A stretch of DNA of 39,424 bases from Allomuricauda sp. CP2A (GCF_001683915.1 NZ_LXTT01000033.1:1-39424), one strand, 5' to 3'. Shown: positions 1-8,038, counted from the stretch's first letter. The notes: generated from the letters alone by a model not told the origin. Numbers and translations are program-made.

Positions 1-21
1 TTCAATACAATAGACAAAATA

Positions 22-50
22 AAAACCGCCTCCGTTGTAGAGGCGGTTTT
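22..50. terminator. Bidirectional hairpin terminator
   Basis: An 11-bp perfect stem (AAAACCGCCTC pairing with GAGGCGGTTTT) surrounds a 7-base loop and is flanked by A and T runs on both sides, so it could stop transcription from either strand. It lies just downstream of the small minus-strand lipoprotein gene, whose stop is at 74. Seen directly; the terminator role is inferred. Confidence 0.85.
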
Positions 51-73
51 CCATTTTGGAAAGGCAATAAAAG

Positions 74-256
74 TTATTTCCAATTATCTTTTTTCTTCCG
101 TTGGCCCGGAGCATAGGACTTGGCACTTTTGGCCCCTGTTGCTTTTTTGACTTGACCCGGTGCCGTACTTCTTTTGGCAGTACCATGGTTTACTTTACAA
201 GAAGTAATCATTATAATTGAACACAGGGCAATTGTAATTTTAAGTACGTTTTTCAT
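74..256 (-). CDS. Small basic putative lipoprotein
   Basis: A 60-residue protein starting at the ATG at 254-256, preceded on its strand by AAGGAAAATT. Residues 1-20 form a hydrophobic signal sequence ending in ITSC, a plausible lipobox with Cys20 as the lipidated residue. The mature part is about 40 residues, highly basic, with two copies of an APGQ(V/R)KK-like element (around residues 32-37 and 50-55). The reading frame extends upstream to 304, but that extension would spoil the signal peptide, so the inner start is chosen. It stands alone and is followed by a strong hairpin at 22-50. I recognise no characterised family. A surface or periplasmic role is inferred from the signal only; the APGQ repeats and positive charge might suit binding to an acidic polymer, but nothing proves this. 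Confidence 0.7.
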   Translation of the reverse strand: MKNVLKITIALCSIIMITSCKVNHGTAKRSTAPGQVKKATGAKSAKSYAPGQRKKKDNWK

Positions 257-376
257 AATTTTCCTTTTTTGGGATTTCTTCAAGATATTCACACCAACAA
301 ACAAATTGTTTAAAAATTGACCAATGCCCCAAACCGTTTGACGGATACTTGATTTTCAGGTAGTCTATCCTCAATT

Positions 377-1075
377 TTAAAAAAACTCCCGATACTGCAT
401 CACCCTAAAGTCAAACGTATTGAATTTAGGGTTTTTCCTTTTCAGGTCCTTGTACAATTGAAGACTGCCCACGGCACGGTTGGCCGCTCCCGAGGGGGCG
501 GTTAAGGATACGGTTTTGATGGTTCTCGACTGCGCTCGAACTGACATATCATTTGATTTGAGCGGTAATTCAAATTGATGTATTCGGGGTACCTCATCAG
601 AAACAATTTCCAACTCTAGTCCGTGTTCCTTAAGTTGCCTCCTGAAAAAATACTCGGGGCCATTTTTGCTATTACCTCCTGTAAACAAAAGGGTATCAAT
701 ATTGGGATATTTTTGGAGGTATCTCACCAAATCACGCAATACCACATTTTGCATTCCCAAATCCGAAGCGTCAATTTTTTCGCGTTCCGCACTGTGCACA
801 ATATCACAAACGCCTATTTTCTGCTTTTTCAGGAAATGCTCTCGTTGTGCAATGGCTTCTGCGGTATTCTCAAATTTCAGGTTTAGGTCAAAGATGCGGT
901 CCAAAATAGGCCACAACATTCCATTGCAGCTTCCGTAACAGAAATCCACGTCTTCCTTTCGCAACTCACCTGTGGTAAATCGGGGTGGTGGCAAGGTGCC
1001 CACAATCAGTTTGGAGGCCTCGGGAAATAGGAAGGGCTCGTAGGGGTGTGTATGCAGAAATGCCTTTTTGCCCAC
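377..1075 (-). CDS. Uracil-DNA glycosylase superfamily protein (hypoxanthine-DNA glycosylase-like)
   Basis: A 232-residue protein with the motif order of the uracil-DNA glycosylase superfamily, closest in layout to family 6 hypoxanthine-DNA glycosylases: VGTLPPPRF at 25-33 (motif 1), YGSCNGMLW at 47-55, where Asn51 could correspond to the catalytic Asn of that family, IGVCDIVHSAERE near 88-100, a TGGNS element near 133-137, and TAPSGAANRA near 191-201 in the place of motif 2. Members remove damaged or deaminated bases in base-excision repair. The start is GTG at 1075; the upstream in-frame stop is at 1085-1087 and the next Met is residue 53, inside the conserved core. Residues about 176-185 are encoded by a dispersed palindromic repeat (521-548) that keeps the frame open. 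It lies 22 bases downstream of ppc and may be co-transcribed with it. The superfamily call is good; substrate is unproven. Confidence 0.72.
   Translation of the reverse strand: MGKKAFLHTHPYEPFLFPEASKLIVGTLPPPRFTTGELRKEDVDFCYGSCNGMLWPILDRIFDLNLKFENTAEAIAQREHFLKKQKIGVCDIVHSAEREKIDASDLGMQNVVLRDLVRYLQKYPNIDTLLFTGGNSKNGPEYFFRRQLKEHGLELEIVSDEVPRIHQFELPLKSNDMSVRAQSRTIKTVSLTAPSGAANRAVGSLQLYKDLKRKNPKFNTFDFRVMQYREFF
521..548. repeat. Dispersed palindromic repeat inside a coding sequence
   Basis: The stretch reads GGTTCTCGACTGCGCTCGA followed by ACTGACATA, with TCGA arms around CTGCGC and outer GTT/AAC pairing. I recall this element as a frequent intergenic repeat in flavobacterial genomes; that is memory, not a search. 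Here it lies within the glycosylase gene and encodes about residues 176-185 without breaking the frame. No second copy was seen in this window. Confidence 0.6.
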
Positions 1076-1097
1076 TATACGGAATTAAAACCCAATT

Positions 1098-3644
1098 TTA
1101 AGCCGAGTTTCTACTGGCATTGATATTTCCATACAATGAGCGCGTCACGATTTTCTCGTACAATTCCTTGTATTCTGAATTTTGTGTGACATGGTACAGC
1201 GCATTCTGCTGGATGACCAACAATGGCAACACAATTTTCTCCCGGATCTTTACGGATTCTCGGGATACTTCCTCGTCCTCCATCAAAATTTTTAGGCCTG
1301 AAATCTGCAGTAACATCTTCTGTGACAATTCAAATTCGTCGTGCAGAATATTCCAAAACTCCCCAAATTCTAAGTCTTCCTTCATATAGCTGGTGAGATT
1401 GAAATTGGTTTTGGCGAGGGACATCATACTGTTGTGCATCAGGGCCCTAAAAAAGGGAACTTCTTTATAGAGTTTTTTCACCTCATTCAATCGTCCTTCC
1501 TCCTTGAGCTTGGCAATTGCCGTACCCAATCCAAAATATCCTGGCACGTTCTGTTTCAACTGACTCCAAGAGCCCACAAATGAGATGGCGCGTAAATCGG
1601 ATAAGGTCAATTTTTCTTTGTTCCCGCGTTTACCGGGCCTACTTCCTATATTGGCCTTGGTATAATATTTTAAGGTGCTTCGGTTCTCCAAATATGGGAT
1701 AAACTTGTCATGCTGTTTCAAGGCATCGTACTTTTCAAAACTGAGGTCTGAAAGTTCCTCGATCAACTTACGCTGTGCCGCTGAAATAACCAGTTCCTTT
1801 CCAAAAAGGTTATTACTGAGTCCTGCGGTGAGCAATTGCTCCGAGTTGTGGATAAATTGTTCCTTGGTACCATACGTACTGGTAATGGTCTGACCTTGAA
1901 TGGTAAGCTGAATCTCGTGATTGGCCACATCCTTGGTCTGGGCCGCGTAGAACCTGTGGGTCTTGCCGCCACCCCTTGCCGGTGGCCCTCCCCTGCCGTC
2001 AAAGAAAATGGCCTTGATGCCGTTTTTCTTGCACACCTTGCTGAGCGTTTCCTTGGTCTTGAGAATGGACCAATTGGCCTTTAGGTAGCCCCCATCTTTG
2101 GTACCATCCGAAAAGCCCAACATTATAGTGTGGATTTCATTTCTTCGTTCCAAATGTTTTCTATAGGAAGGGATGTCAAACAAAGTCTGCATGACCTCTT
2201 CCGCGGCTTCCATGCCTTTCATGGTCTCGAACAGCGGAATAATATCAAAAGTGATGTCCTTTTCATCCCAACCACACCATCTGAACAAGCCAAACACGAA
2301 CAGAACGGCAAAAATATCCTCGGAATTACTGATGATATACCGATTGCAACCTTCCTCCCCATTCGTGGCCTGAATCTCTGCCAATTGTTGGATGTTGGCT
2401 ATGGTATCTTTTACAATGTCTTCGTCAAAATCCTTTGGTTTCAACGTCATGTTTTCTTTCAACAGCCACTTTATGAGTTCCTTTTCCTTGAGCTCGGAGA
2501 TACTTTCCTTGATGGCTCCTTTTTGTTTTAAAATGGTTTCCACCACCAACAAGTGTTTGCTGTGATCTTGGCGGATATCCAAAGTGGCAAAATGGGTCTT
2601 GAAGATATGGACCTTATCAATAAATTGATCAAGATTGTCCAAATACAGCCCGTGGTAATTTGCCACCAATTTTTCTCTCACAATGCCTAGATGCTCAATT
2701 ATTCCCTCGTAAGAAATGGGTGCATTAGGGTCGAACATGGCCTTGTACAGTTTGCCGCTCAGCTCATTAAGGTCTTCTTGCATGCCCTTAAACGTCAACT
2801 TTTTCCGAAGGTCCTTCAATTCATTGTAATAGCATTTCATCAAAGTCAACCTCAATTCATCGGCTACTTGTTTGGTGATTTCCGATGTCACAAATGGGTT
2901 TCCGTCACGATCGCCACCGGGCCAGAATCCAAGTTTCATGAGGTTGTAGTTCCCAAACTTATCATCCCGGATATTACCCTTTACATATTGATACAATTCC
3001 CCAACGGCATCATAATACGTATTCCGAAGAATGTAGATGATGTTCTTGGCCTCATCCAAGGGCGTTGGTTTTTTGGCATTGATCAATGAGGTCAACCCCA
3101 ATTGTTGAAGGGTCACATCAATATCGTGGATTCTATCTTCATCAATAAGCGAACGCAGTTCAGCAATAATATCCAATACGGCCGGTGTGTAAAATTGCGT
3201 AGGGTGCGCCGTTAAAACTATCCGGGCACTAAAGGTTGAGAGTTTTTTGGAGACCTTGTCCCAGTTCTTGGTGCGGTTCACCAATCCAAAATAGTCCTTG
3301 ATGGTCAATGAATTGCTGTATTCCTGCAATTTTGGGAAAGCGGAATCCTCAACACTATCGTAAAGCACCACCTGACGCTCCACATATTGAATGATCCGAA
3401 ACATAAAATCCAATCGTTCCCGTTCATCCTGGATATCCACAAAATTGGAGAAGAAAACCTCCAAAATTTCTTGCGGGTCCTTCCCATCCTTGAGTCCTTT
3501 TTCACATTGATCCAATAAAAGGGGAATGAGCATCCCCACATTCTCCACATTTTTGTAGGGCAAACTCAAAAACAGGCTATTGTATATGTTGAATTTATTG
3601 GTTACCGATTTTTTAAACTCTTCTAATCGTCTGGACTGCTGCAT
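1098..3644 (-). CDS. ppc: Phosphoenolpyruvate carboxylase
   Basis: Carboxylates phosphoenolpyruvate with bicarbonate to oxaloacetate, the anaplerotic entry to the TCA cycle, in the cytoplasm. All hallmark motifs are present: VLTAHPTQ with the catalytic His near residue 147, GFWPGGDRDGNP near 240, the glycine-rich DGRGGPPARGGG loop near 550, and GSRPGKR further on. The chosen start is the ATG at 3642-3644, giving 848 residues; the frame could run on to a TTG at 3686 that adds 14 residues. The length is somewhat shorter than the roughly 880-900 residues of enterobacterial enzymes, as is common in Bacteroidota. The C-terminus ends in NINASRNSA, a variant of the usual NTG ending. The glycosylase gene follows 22 bases downstream on the same strand. 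Function is confident. Confidence 0.95.
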   Translation of the reverse strand: MQQSRRLEEFKKSVTNKFNIYNSLFLSLPYKNVENVGMLIPLLLDQCEKGLKDGKDPQEILEVFFSNFVDIQDERERLDFMFRIIQYVERQVVLYDSVEDSAFPKLQEYSNSLTIKDYFGLVNRTKNWDKVSKKLSTFSARIVLTAHPTQFYTPAVLDIIAELRSLIDEDRIHDIDVTLQQLGLTSLINAKKPTPLDEAKNIIYILRNTYYDAVGELYQYVKGNIRDDKFGNYNLMKLGFWPGGDRDGNPFVTSEITKQVADELRLTLMKCYYNELKDLRKKLTFKGMQEDLNELSGKLYKAMFDPNAPISYEGIIEHLGIVREKLVANYHGLYLDNLDQFIDKVHIFKTHFATLDIRQDHSKHLLVVETILKQKGAIKESISELKEKELIKWLLKENMTLKPKDFDEDIVKDTIANIQQLAEIQATNGEEGCNRYIISNSEDIFAVLFVFGLFRWCGWDEKDITFDIIPLFETMKGMEAAEEVMQTLFDIPSYRKHLERRNEIHTIMLGFSDGTKDGGYLKANWSILKTKETLSKVCKKNGIKAIFFDGRGGPPARGGGKTHRFYAAQTKDVANHEIQLTIQGQTITSTYGTKEQFIHNSEQLLTAGLSNNLFGKELVISAAQRKLIEELSDLSFEKYDALKQHDKFIPYLENRSTLKYYTKANIGSRPGKRGNKEKLTLSDLRAISFVGSWSQLKQNVPGYFGLGTAIAKLKEEGRLNEVKKLYKEVPFFRALMHNSMMSLAKTNFNLTSYMKEDLEFGEFWNILHDEFELSQKMLLQISGLKILMEDEEVSRESVKIREKIVLPLLVIQQNALYHVTQNSEYKELYEKIVTRSLYGNINASRNSA

Positions 3645-3821
3645 GGGTTTCGGTGTTAGTGTTCTTTTTAATAATAGAGCATCCAAAGGTCGGGATTAAT
3701 GCCAAACCTTGGGATTAATTTTAGTCGTATCACAATTTAAGACATGTGCTCCACAAACCTAACACCTTGTCTTGTTTTTTGAAAGAAGTTGGCCCCTAAA
3801 TCTCAGGAAGAAATTTTAACT

Positions 3822-4583
3822 CTACCGAATGAAAACAGGTTGGTTTTCCTTGAGGGTATGCTCGGCACTGAACATATACCCGTCATAATCAAACCCTTTG
3901 ATGTCGTCCAAGGTCTTGGCATTGGTATCAAAGATGTACCGAACCATGGAACCCCTTGCTTTTTTGGCAAAAAAGCTGATGATTTTGAGCTTATCGTTCT
4001 TCCAATCCTTAAAAATTGGGGTAATGACGGGCACTTTGAGTTTCTTTTCATCAATGGCACCAAAGTATTCGTTACTTGCCAGGTTGATGAACAATTCGTC
4101 ATCCTCCATTTCACCATTCAAATATTCAGTAATCTGTTTTTGCCAAAATTCATACAGATTCTTTTTTCGCCCCACTTTCAATTGGGTTCCCATTTCCAAT
4201 CGATACGGTTGGATCAAATCCAAGGGTTTTAAAATTCCATAAAGCCCGGATAGAATCCGAAGGGTGTCTTGGAGTTTGTCCAGTTTCTTTTCTGGAATGG
4301 TATAGGCATCCAATCCTTGGTACACATCTCCATTGAAGGCATAGACCGCGGGTCTGGCATTCTCCACGGTAAAGGGCAATGAAAATTGTTGGTTGCGTTC
4401 CCAGTTCAATTCGGCCAAATTATCTGAAATGGACATGAGCTTGGACAATGCCTTGGGCTTTTTCTTTTTCAAAATACTATTCAATTTTTCGGATTGCTCC
4501 AAAAATTGGGGCTGGGTATATTTAGATGTGGGCAAAGCAGTTTCAAAATCGAGTGACTTGGCCGGTGAGACAACAATTTTCAT
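3822..4583 (-). CDS. yaaA: YaaA family peroxide stress protein (UPF0246)
   Basis: A 253-residue cytoplasmic protein of the YaaA/DUF328 family. In E. coli, YaaA lowers intracellular iron and limits oxidative damage during peroxide stress. The diagnostic N-terminal VSPAKSLDF (residues 5-13), the central [16 protein letters not shown] block and the late [14 protein letters not shown] block are all present, and the length matches the family (about 255). The start is ATG at 4581-4583. A -7-like TATTTTTA box lies 17 bases upstream at 4601-4608, so it probably has its own promoter although it follows rluD in the same direction. The biochemical activity of the family is only partly understood. Confidence 0.92.
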   Translation of the reverse strand: MKIVVSPAKSLDFETALPTSKYTQPQFLEQSEKLNSILKKKKPKALSKLMSISDNLAELNWERNQQFSLPFTVENARPAVYAFNGDVYQGLDAYTIPEKKLDKLQDTLRILSGLYGILKPLDLIQPYRLEMGTQLKVGRKKNLYEFWQKQITEYLNGEMEDDELFINLASNEYFGAIDEKKLKVPVITPIFKDWKNDKLKIISFFAKKARGSMVRYIFDTNAKTLDDIKGFDYDGYMFSAEHTLKENQPVFIR

Positions 4584-4600
4584 CAGAAATTAATTTTCCG

Positions 4601-4608
4601 TAAAAATA
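4601..4608 (-). promoter_or_regulatory. Putative -7 box of yaaA (TATTTTTA)
   Basis: On the minus strand the sequence reads GCTATTTTTACGG just upstream of the yaaA start. It differs from the Bacteroidota -7 consensus TAnnTTTG only in the last base. The same octamer precedes coaD, the M14 peptidase gene and kmo in this window. No clear -33 TTTG is visible. Confidence 0.4.
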
Positions 4609-4635
4609 GCGAGGTTTTTGGTTTTTTGGTAGGAT

Positions 4636-4667
4636 ACACCAAAGGTGTTTTCAATCTTAAGATTGAA
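4636..4667. repeat. Two adjacent inverted repeats downstream of rluD
   Basis: ACACC-AAA-GGTGT (4636-4648) sits directly beside a perfect 18-bp palindrome, TTCAATCTTAAGATTGAA (4650-4667), ending 5 bases before the rluD stop codon at 4673. Transcribed from the minus strand, both could fold, but there is no clear U-run. They may be a weak terminator or transcript-end stabiliser for rluD, or a protein site upstream of yaaA. Confidence 0.45.
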
Positions 4668-4672
4668 GGAAA

Positions 4673-5701
4673 CTATGATTCGTGATGCCTGGCATACCCG
4701 CGCCACTTTTCAATACAATTGACCATGTCTTCGGGCAATTCGGAATCAAATCGCATGAACTCACCCGTTTTGGGATGCTCAAACCCCAAGGTCTTGGCAT
4801 GCAGTGCCTGTCTGGGCAAAACCTTGAAGGCATTTTCCACAAACTGTTTGTATTTGGTAAAGGTGGTACCCTTCAAAATCTTATCGCCGCCATACCGTTC
4901 ATCATTGAACAGGGTGTGCCCAATATGTTTCATGTGCACCCGAATCTGATGCGTGCGTCCGGTTTCCAATCGGCATGAGACCAAGGTAACATAGCCAAAT
5001 CGTTCCAAAACCTTATAGTGGGTCACCGCCTCCTTGCCCTCGTTCCCTTCGGGAAAGACCATCATCTGGAGTCGGTTTTTGGGATTACGCCCAATATGGC
5101 CTTCCACCGTACCTTCATCCTCCTCCACATTGCCCCAGACCAAGGCCACATATTCCCGTTCACTGCTCTTGTCAAAAAACTGTTGGGCCAAATGGGTCAT
5201 GGCAGTTTCGGTTTTGGCAATCACCAAAAGTCCGGAGGTATCTTTATCTATCCGATGCACCAACCCAGGGCGCTCGGAACTGTTGTTGGGCAGATTGTCA
5301 AAATGGTAGACCAAGGCATTGATCAAGGTGCCGGAATAATTCCCATGACCGGGATGCACCACCATTCCGGCTGGTTTGTTCACCACCAATAGGGAGTCAT
5401 CTTCATACACAATATCCAAGGGAATGTTCTCTGGGGTCAGCAAAAACTCGTAGGGCGGATGCTCAAACAATACTTTTACCTCATCCCCGGCCTTTACTTT
5501 GTAATTTTGTTTAACGATGGAATCGTTCACCCAAATATGCCCTTCCTTTGCGGCTTGCTGAATCTTATTTCGGGTGGCATTTTCTATAAAATTCATCAAG
5601 AATTTGTCCACGCGCAAAGGTTCCTGCCCTTTTGAGGCCAGAAATCGATAATGCTCAAAAAGTTCGTCTTGTGAAAGTTCTTGATTTTCCGAATCATCCA
5701 T
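4673..5701 (-). CDS. rluD: RluD-type 23S rRNA pseudouridine synthase
   Basis: Converts specific uridines in large-subunit rRNA to pseudouridine. The 342-residue protein has an N-terminal S4 RNA-binding domain (about residues 25-90, starting LRVDKFLMNF) and an RluA-family catalytic domain with HRIDKDTSGLLV, whose HRID Asp near residue 150 is the catalytic residue, plus GRTHQIRVHM near 247-256. Which positions are modified cannot be told from sequence; RluD acts on helix 69 in E. coli. The ATG (5699-5701) overlaps the stop of the PASTA gene by one base (TAATG), implying translational coupling. The PASTA-rluD pair is, as I recall, common in Bacteroidota. Two inverted repeats follow the stop codon. 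Confidence 0.92.
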   Translation of the reverse strand: MDDSENQELSQDELFEHYRFLASKGQEPLRVDKFLMNFIENATRNKIQQAAKEGHIWVNDSIVKQNYKVKAGDEVKVLFEHPPYEFLLTPENIPLDIVYEDDSLLVVNKPAGMVVHPGHGNYSGTLINALVYHFDNLPNNSSERPGLVHRIDKDTSGLLVIAKTETAMTHLAQQFFDKSSEREYVALVWGNVEEDEGTVEGHIGRNPKNRLQMMVFPEGNEGKEAVTHYKVLERFGYVTLVSCRLETGRTHQIRVHMKHIGHTLFNDERYGGDKILKGTTFTKYKQFVENAFKVLPRQALHAKTLGFEHPKTGEFMRFDSELPEDMVNCIEKWRGYARHHES

Positions 5702-6291
5702 TATTCCTGGGAATCAGCCTGAACCTTAGCACTTCCGGGAATGGTTCCATTGCCACAGATCAGCTCAACCTTGGAGGTTTTGGGTAATTTGTCACCGGGC
5801 TTCACGTATTTTCCCTTGTGTTTCATATTGTAGACCATGTCCTTACCGAGCTCATCGATATAGGTTACCCGTTCCACTTCCAGCCCAACGGCCCGCAGCA
5901 TGGATGATGCATTGCGCTGGGTGACTTGGATAATATCAGGTACGGTCACCTTTTTATACCCTGATGGGTTCACGGTAAAATAAATTTTACGGTTGCTCTT
6001 CACCTTACTTCCCGCATCTGGATTCTGTTCAAGAATGGAAAACCGGGGATAATCTGGATTGTAATTGGATGAATCCAAAACCTGATACCGAAGACCGGCA
6101 TCTTCCACTGCTTCTCGCATTTCGGATACGGACATTCTGGAAAAATCCGGGACCTCAACAAACTCACCGTGGTTGGTAGTACCTTTTAACCATTGCAAGG
6201 CCAGAAGGACCAATACCACAACGGCCACCACCGCCAACCCAAGCTGGATGAAAAATGTCTTGCTTTTTAAAAAGTTGAAAAATTGTTTCAT
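5701..6291 (-). CDS. Membrane-anchored PASTA domain protein
   Basis: A 196-residue protein with a short cytoplasmic N-terminus, one transmembrane helix at about residues 15-35, then two clear PASTA domains (about 42-110, beginning EVPDFSRMS, and about 114-183, beginning VTVPDIIQV). PASTA domains in other bacteria bind peptidoglycan fragments or act as spacers on PBPs and Ser/Thr kinases; here there is no kinase or transpeptidase domain, so it is a free-standing periplasmic PASTA protein. It overlaps rluD by one base and starts divergently to ddl, 78 bases away. A wall-sensing or wall-binding role is inferred from the family and the ddl neighbour. A perfect TATATTTG -7 box lies at 6311-6318. 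Confidence 0.88.
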   Translation of the reverse strand: MKQFFNFLKSKTFFIQLGLAVVAVVVLVLLALQWLKGTTNHGEFVEVPDFSRMSVSEMREAVEDAGLRYQVLDSSNYNPDYPRFSILEQNPDAGSKVKSNRKIYFTVNPSGYKKVTVPDIIQVTQRNASSMLRAVGLEVERVTYIDELGKDMVYNMKHKGKYVKPGDKLPKTSKVELICGNGTIPGSAKVQADSQE

Positions 6292-6310
6292 GCGAAATGC
6301 CTTATGTGGA

Positions 6311-6318
6311 CAAATATA
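6311..6318 (-). promoter_or_regulatory. -7 promoter box for the PASTA-rluD operon (TATATTTG)
   Basis: On the minus strand the sequence reads TATATTTG, an exact match to the Bacteroidota -7 consensus TAnnTTTG, 19 bases before the PASTA start codon. That spacing would give a leader of roughly a dozen bases. I see no convincing -33 TTTG partner. Confidence 0.55.
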
Positions 6319-6369
6319 GGAAAGCCAGTCCTTTTTTCTTTATTTTGGCTGAGCGATATTCAACAGCCA

Positions 6370-7344
6370 ATGAAAAAAAATATTGCCATTGTAATGGGTG
6401 GCTATTCCAGCGAGTTCGGAATTTCCATAAAGAGCGGTAACGTAGTGTATCGGTATCTGGACCGGGAAAAATATAATCCGTACCGCATTGTCATCACCAA
6501 GGAAAAATGGGTATACCTGAATGATATGGGTGAGGAATTTCCAGTGGAGAAGTCTGATTTCAGCATAGAAATTGACGGCGCCAAAATCCATTTTGATTGT
6601 GTTTTCAACGCCATACACGGCACTCCGGGGGAAGATGGCCTGCTACAGGCCTATTTTAAGCTTCTGGACATTCCCCAAACCTCATGCAACCATTATGAAG
6701 CTGCCCTTACCTTTAACAAAAGGGATTTGCTGAGCACGCTTAAACCGTATGGGGTACACTGTGCCATTTCCTATTATTTGAATAAAGGGGACACCGTAAA
6801 TGAGGACGCCATTGTTGACAAAGTAGGGCTTCCCTGTTTTGTGAAGGCCAACAGGGCCGGCAGTAGTTATGGGGTGGCCAAAGTCTATAAAAAAGAGGAC
6901 CTTATGGCCGCCTTGGACAATGCTTTTTCGGAAGATGATCAGGTCATCATTGAATCCTTTTTGGATGGCACCGAAGTGTCGGTGGGCGTTATCACCTATA
7001 AAAATAGGGTCACTGTTCTCCCCATTACAGAAATCGTTTCTGACAATGATTTCTTTGATTTTGAGGCCAAATATGAGGGAAAATCCCAGGAAATTACCCC
7101 GGCCCGCATTTCCAAAGTTCAGGAAGACAGTGTTAGGCAATGGGCAGAATTTATCTATAAAACGTTGGGATTGAAGGGATACTCACGCAGTGAGTTCATC
7201 TTTATTGGCGATACGCCTTTTCTATTGGAAGTCAATACAACCCCGGGGCTTACCGAGGAAAGCATATTGCCCAAGCAGGCCAAAGAAGCGGGGATATCCC
7301 TTGAAGAATTATTTGCCAGTGCCATTGAAGAGGCTTTACGATAG
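6370..7344 (+). CDS. ddl: D-alanine--D-alanine ligase
   Basis: ATP-grasp enzyme that joins two D-alanines for the peptidoglycan stem peptide, in the cytoplasm. The ATG at 6370 gives 324 residues and puts the conserved N-terminal KNIAIVMGGYSSE at the very start; the frame extends to 6283 but that extension lacks family character. Later signs are NAIHGTPGEDG (about 78-88), the ATP-grasp centre with KANRAGSSYGV (about 161-171), and EVNTTPGLTEES near the C-terminus, which carries metal-binding Glu and Asn. Canonical Ddl proteins usually read NTLPGMT there, a minor variation. coaD follows after a 34-base gap that contains a promoter-like box, so the two may be only partly coupled. Confidence 0.95.
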   Translation: MKKNIAIVMGGYSSEFGISIKSGNVVYRYLDREKYNPYRIVITKEKWVYLNDMGEEFPVEKSDFSIEIDGAKIHFDCVFNAIHGTPGEDGLLQAYFKLLDIPQTSCNHYEAALTFNKRDLLSTLKPYGVHCAISYYLNKGDTVNEDAIVDKVGLPCFVKANRAGSSYGVAKVYKKEDLMAALDNAFSEDDQVIIESFLDGTEVSVGVITYKNRVTVLPITEIVSDNDFFDFEAKYEGKSQEITPARISKVQEDSVRQWAEFIYKTLGLKGYSRSEFIFIGDTPFLLEVNTTPGLTEESILPKQAKEAGISLEELFASAIEEALR

Positions 7345-7352
7345 AATTTCCG

Positions 7353-7360
7353 TATTTTTA
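7353..7360 (+). promoter_or_regulatory. Putative -7 box of coaD (TATTTTTA)
   Basis: The ddl-coaD gap contains TTTCCGTATTTTTAAAAC, whose TATTTTTA octamer differs from TAnnTTTG only in the last base. It lies 18 bases before the coaD ATG. The same CCGTATTTTTA string precedes the M14 peptidase gene. Confidence 0.4.
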
Positions 7361-7378
7361 AAACAAACTTTGCCATCC

Positions 7379-7837
7379 ATGAGACGCGCCATTTTCCCAG
7401 GTTCCTTTGATCCCCTAACCCTAGGCCATTACGACATTATAAAAAGAGGCATCACGCTTTTTGATGAGCTCGTAATAGCCATTGGGATCAATGCCGATAA
7501 AAAATATATGTTTTCCTTGGAAGAGCGGGTCAAATTCATAGAAGAGGCGTTTAAAGATGAACCAAAAATAAAAGTAAAGACCTATCAGGGGATGACGGTT
7601 GATTTCTGCAAAAAAATCAATGCCGATTTTATCCTGAGGGGGCTCCGCAACCCAGCGGATTTTGAATTTGAAAAAGCCATTGCCCATACCAATAGAAAAC
7701 TTTCTGAAATTGAGACTGTCTTTTTATTGACTTCATCGGGCAAATCGTACATAAGCTCCTCAATTGTTAGGGACGTTATCCGAAATGGCGGCGATTACAC
7801 TGGTTTGGTGCCTGACACAGTTGTTGTAAAACACTAG
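7379..7837 (+). CDS. coaD: Pantetheine-phosphate adenylyltransferase
   Basis: Transfers AMP from ATP to 4'-phosphopantetheine, the penultimate step of coenzyme A synthesis. The 152-residue protein is the usual size and begins RRAIFPGSFDPLTLGHYDII, which carries the nucleotidyltransferase TxGH motif (residues 15-18). FILRGLRNPADFEFE (about 84-98) and YISSSIVRDVI (about 123-133), the ISSSxxR nucleotide-binding motif, complete the signature. The ATG at 7379 is preferred; upstream in-frame codons run into ddl and add non-homologous sequence. It is on the same strand as ddl, 34 bases downstream. No clear terminator follows before the sensor kinase. Confidence 0.96.
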   Translation: MRRAIFPGSFDPLTLGHYDIIKRGITLFDELVIAIGINADKKYMFSLEERVKFIEEAFKDEPKIKVKTYQGMTVDFCKKINADFILRGLRNPADFEFEKAIAHTNRKLSEIETVFLLTSSGKSYISSSIVRDVIRNGGDYTGLVPDTVVVKH

Positions 7838-7841
7838 TTTT

Positions 7842-7876
7842 TTTGCAATAGTTTTGTGGCTTTTCTTCTAACTTTG
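7842..7876 (+). promoter_or_regulatory. Putative promoter upstream of the PAS sensor kinase
   Basis: TTTG at 7842-7845 and TAACTTTG at 7869-7876 match the Bacteroidota -33 and -7 elements, separated by 23 bases, at the long end of the usual range. It is about 160 bases before the TTG start of the kinase, so the leader would include the inverted repeat at 7902-7925. Confidence 0.45.
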
Positions 7877-7901
7877 TAAGTTAAATCTGTTATCTTTATA
7901 A

Positions 7902-7925
7902 TTGACAAACCTTGACATTTGTCAA
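7902..7925. promoter_or_regulatory. Inverted repeat TTGACAAA-N8-TTTGTCAA
   Basis: Two perfect 8-base arms separated by CCTTGACA, itself containing another TTGACA half. A further TGTCAAT half-site appears near 7973-7979. It lies between coaD and the PAS kinase, after the putative promoter. It could be an operator or a structured leader element; it lacks the GC content and T-run of a terminator. Confidence 0.4.
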
Positions 7926-8038
7926 TAAAACAACAATTTTGACCCTTTTCACAACAATTAGTGAGTAAGAAATGTCAATACTTATACATTGGTCTTAAAT
8001 TTCTTGATTGTAAAAAGTTTCCCTAATAACCCCGTATT

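Noticed and set aside
3645..3686. Extended N-terminus of ppc from a TTG at 3686
   Set aside because: The in-frame ATG at 3642-3644 leads straight into the family-like start QQSRRLEEFKKS; the extra 14 residues show no homology-like features.
3789..4232. 147-residue plus-strand open frame across yaaA
   Set aside because: It lies antisense to yaaA, which has clear family motifs; the translation has no recognisable domain or start signal.
5018..5392. 124-residue plus-strand open frame across rluD
   Set aside because: Antisense to the RluD catalytic domain; no domain or ribosome-binding context.
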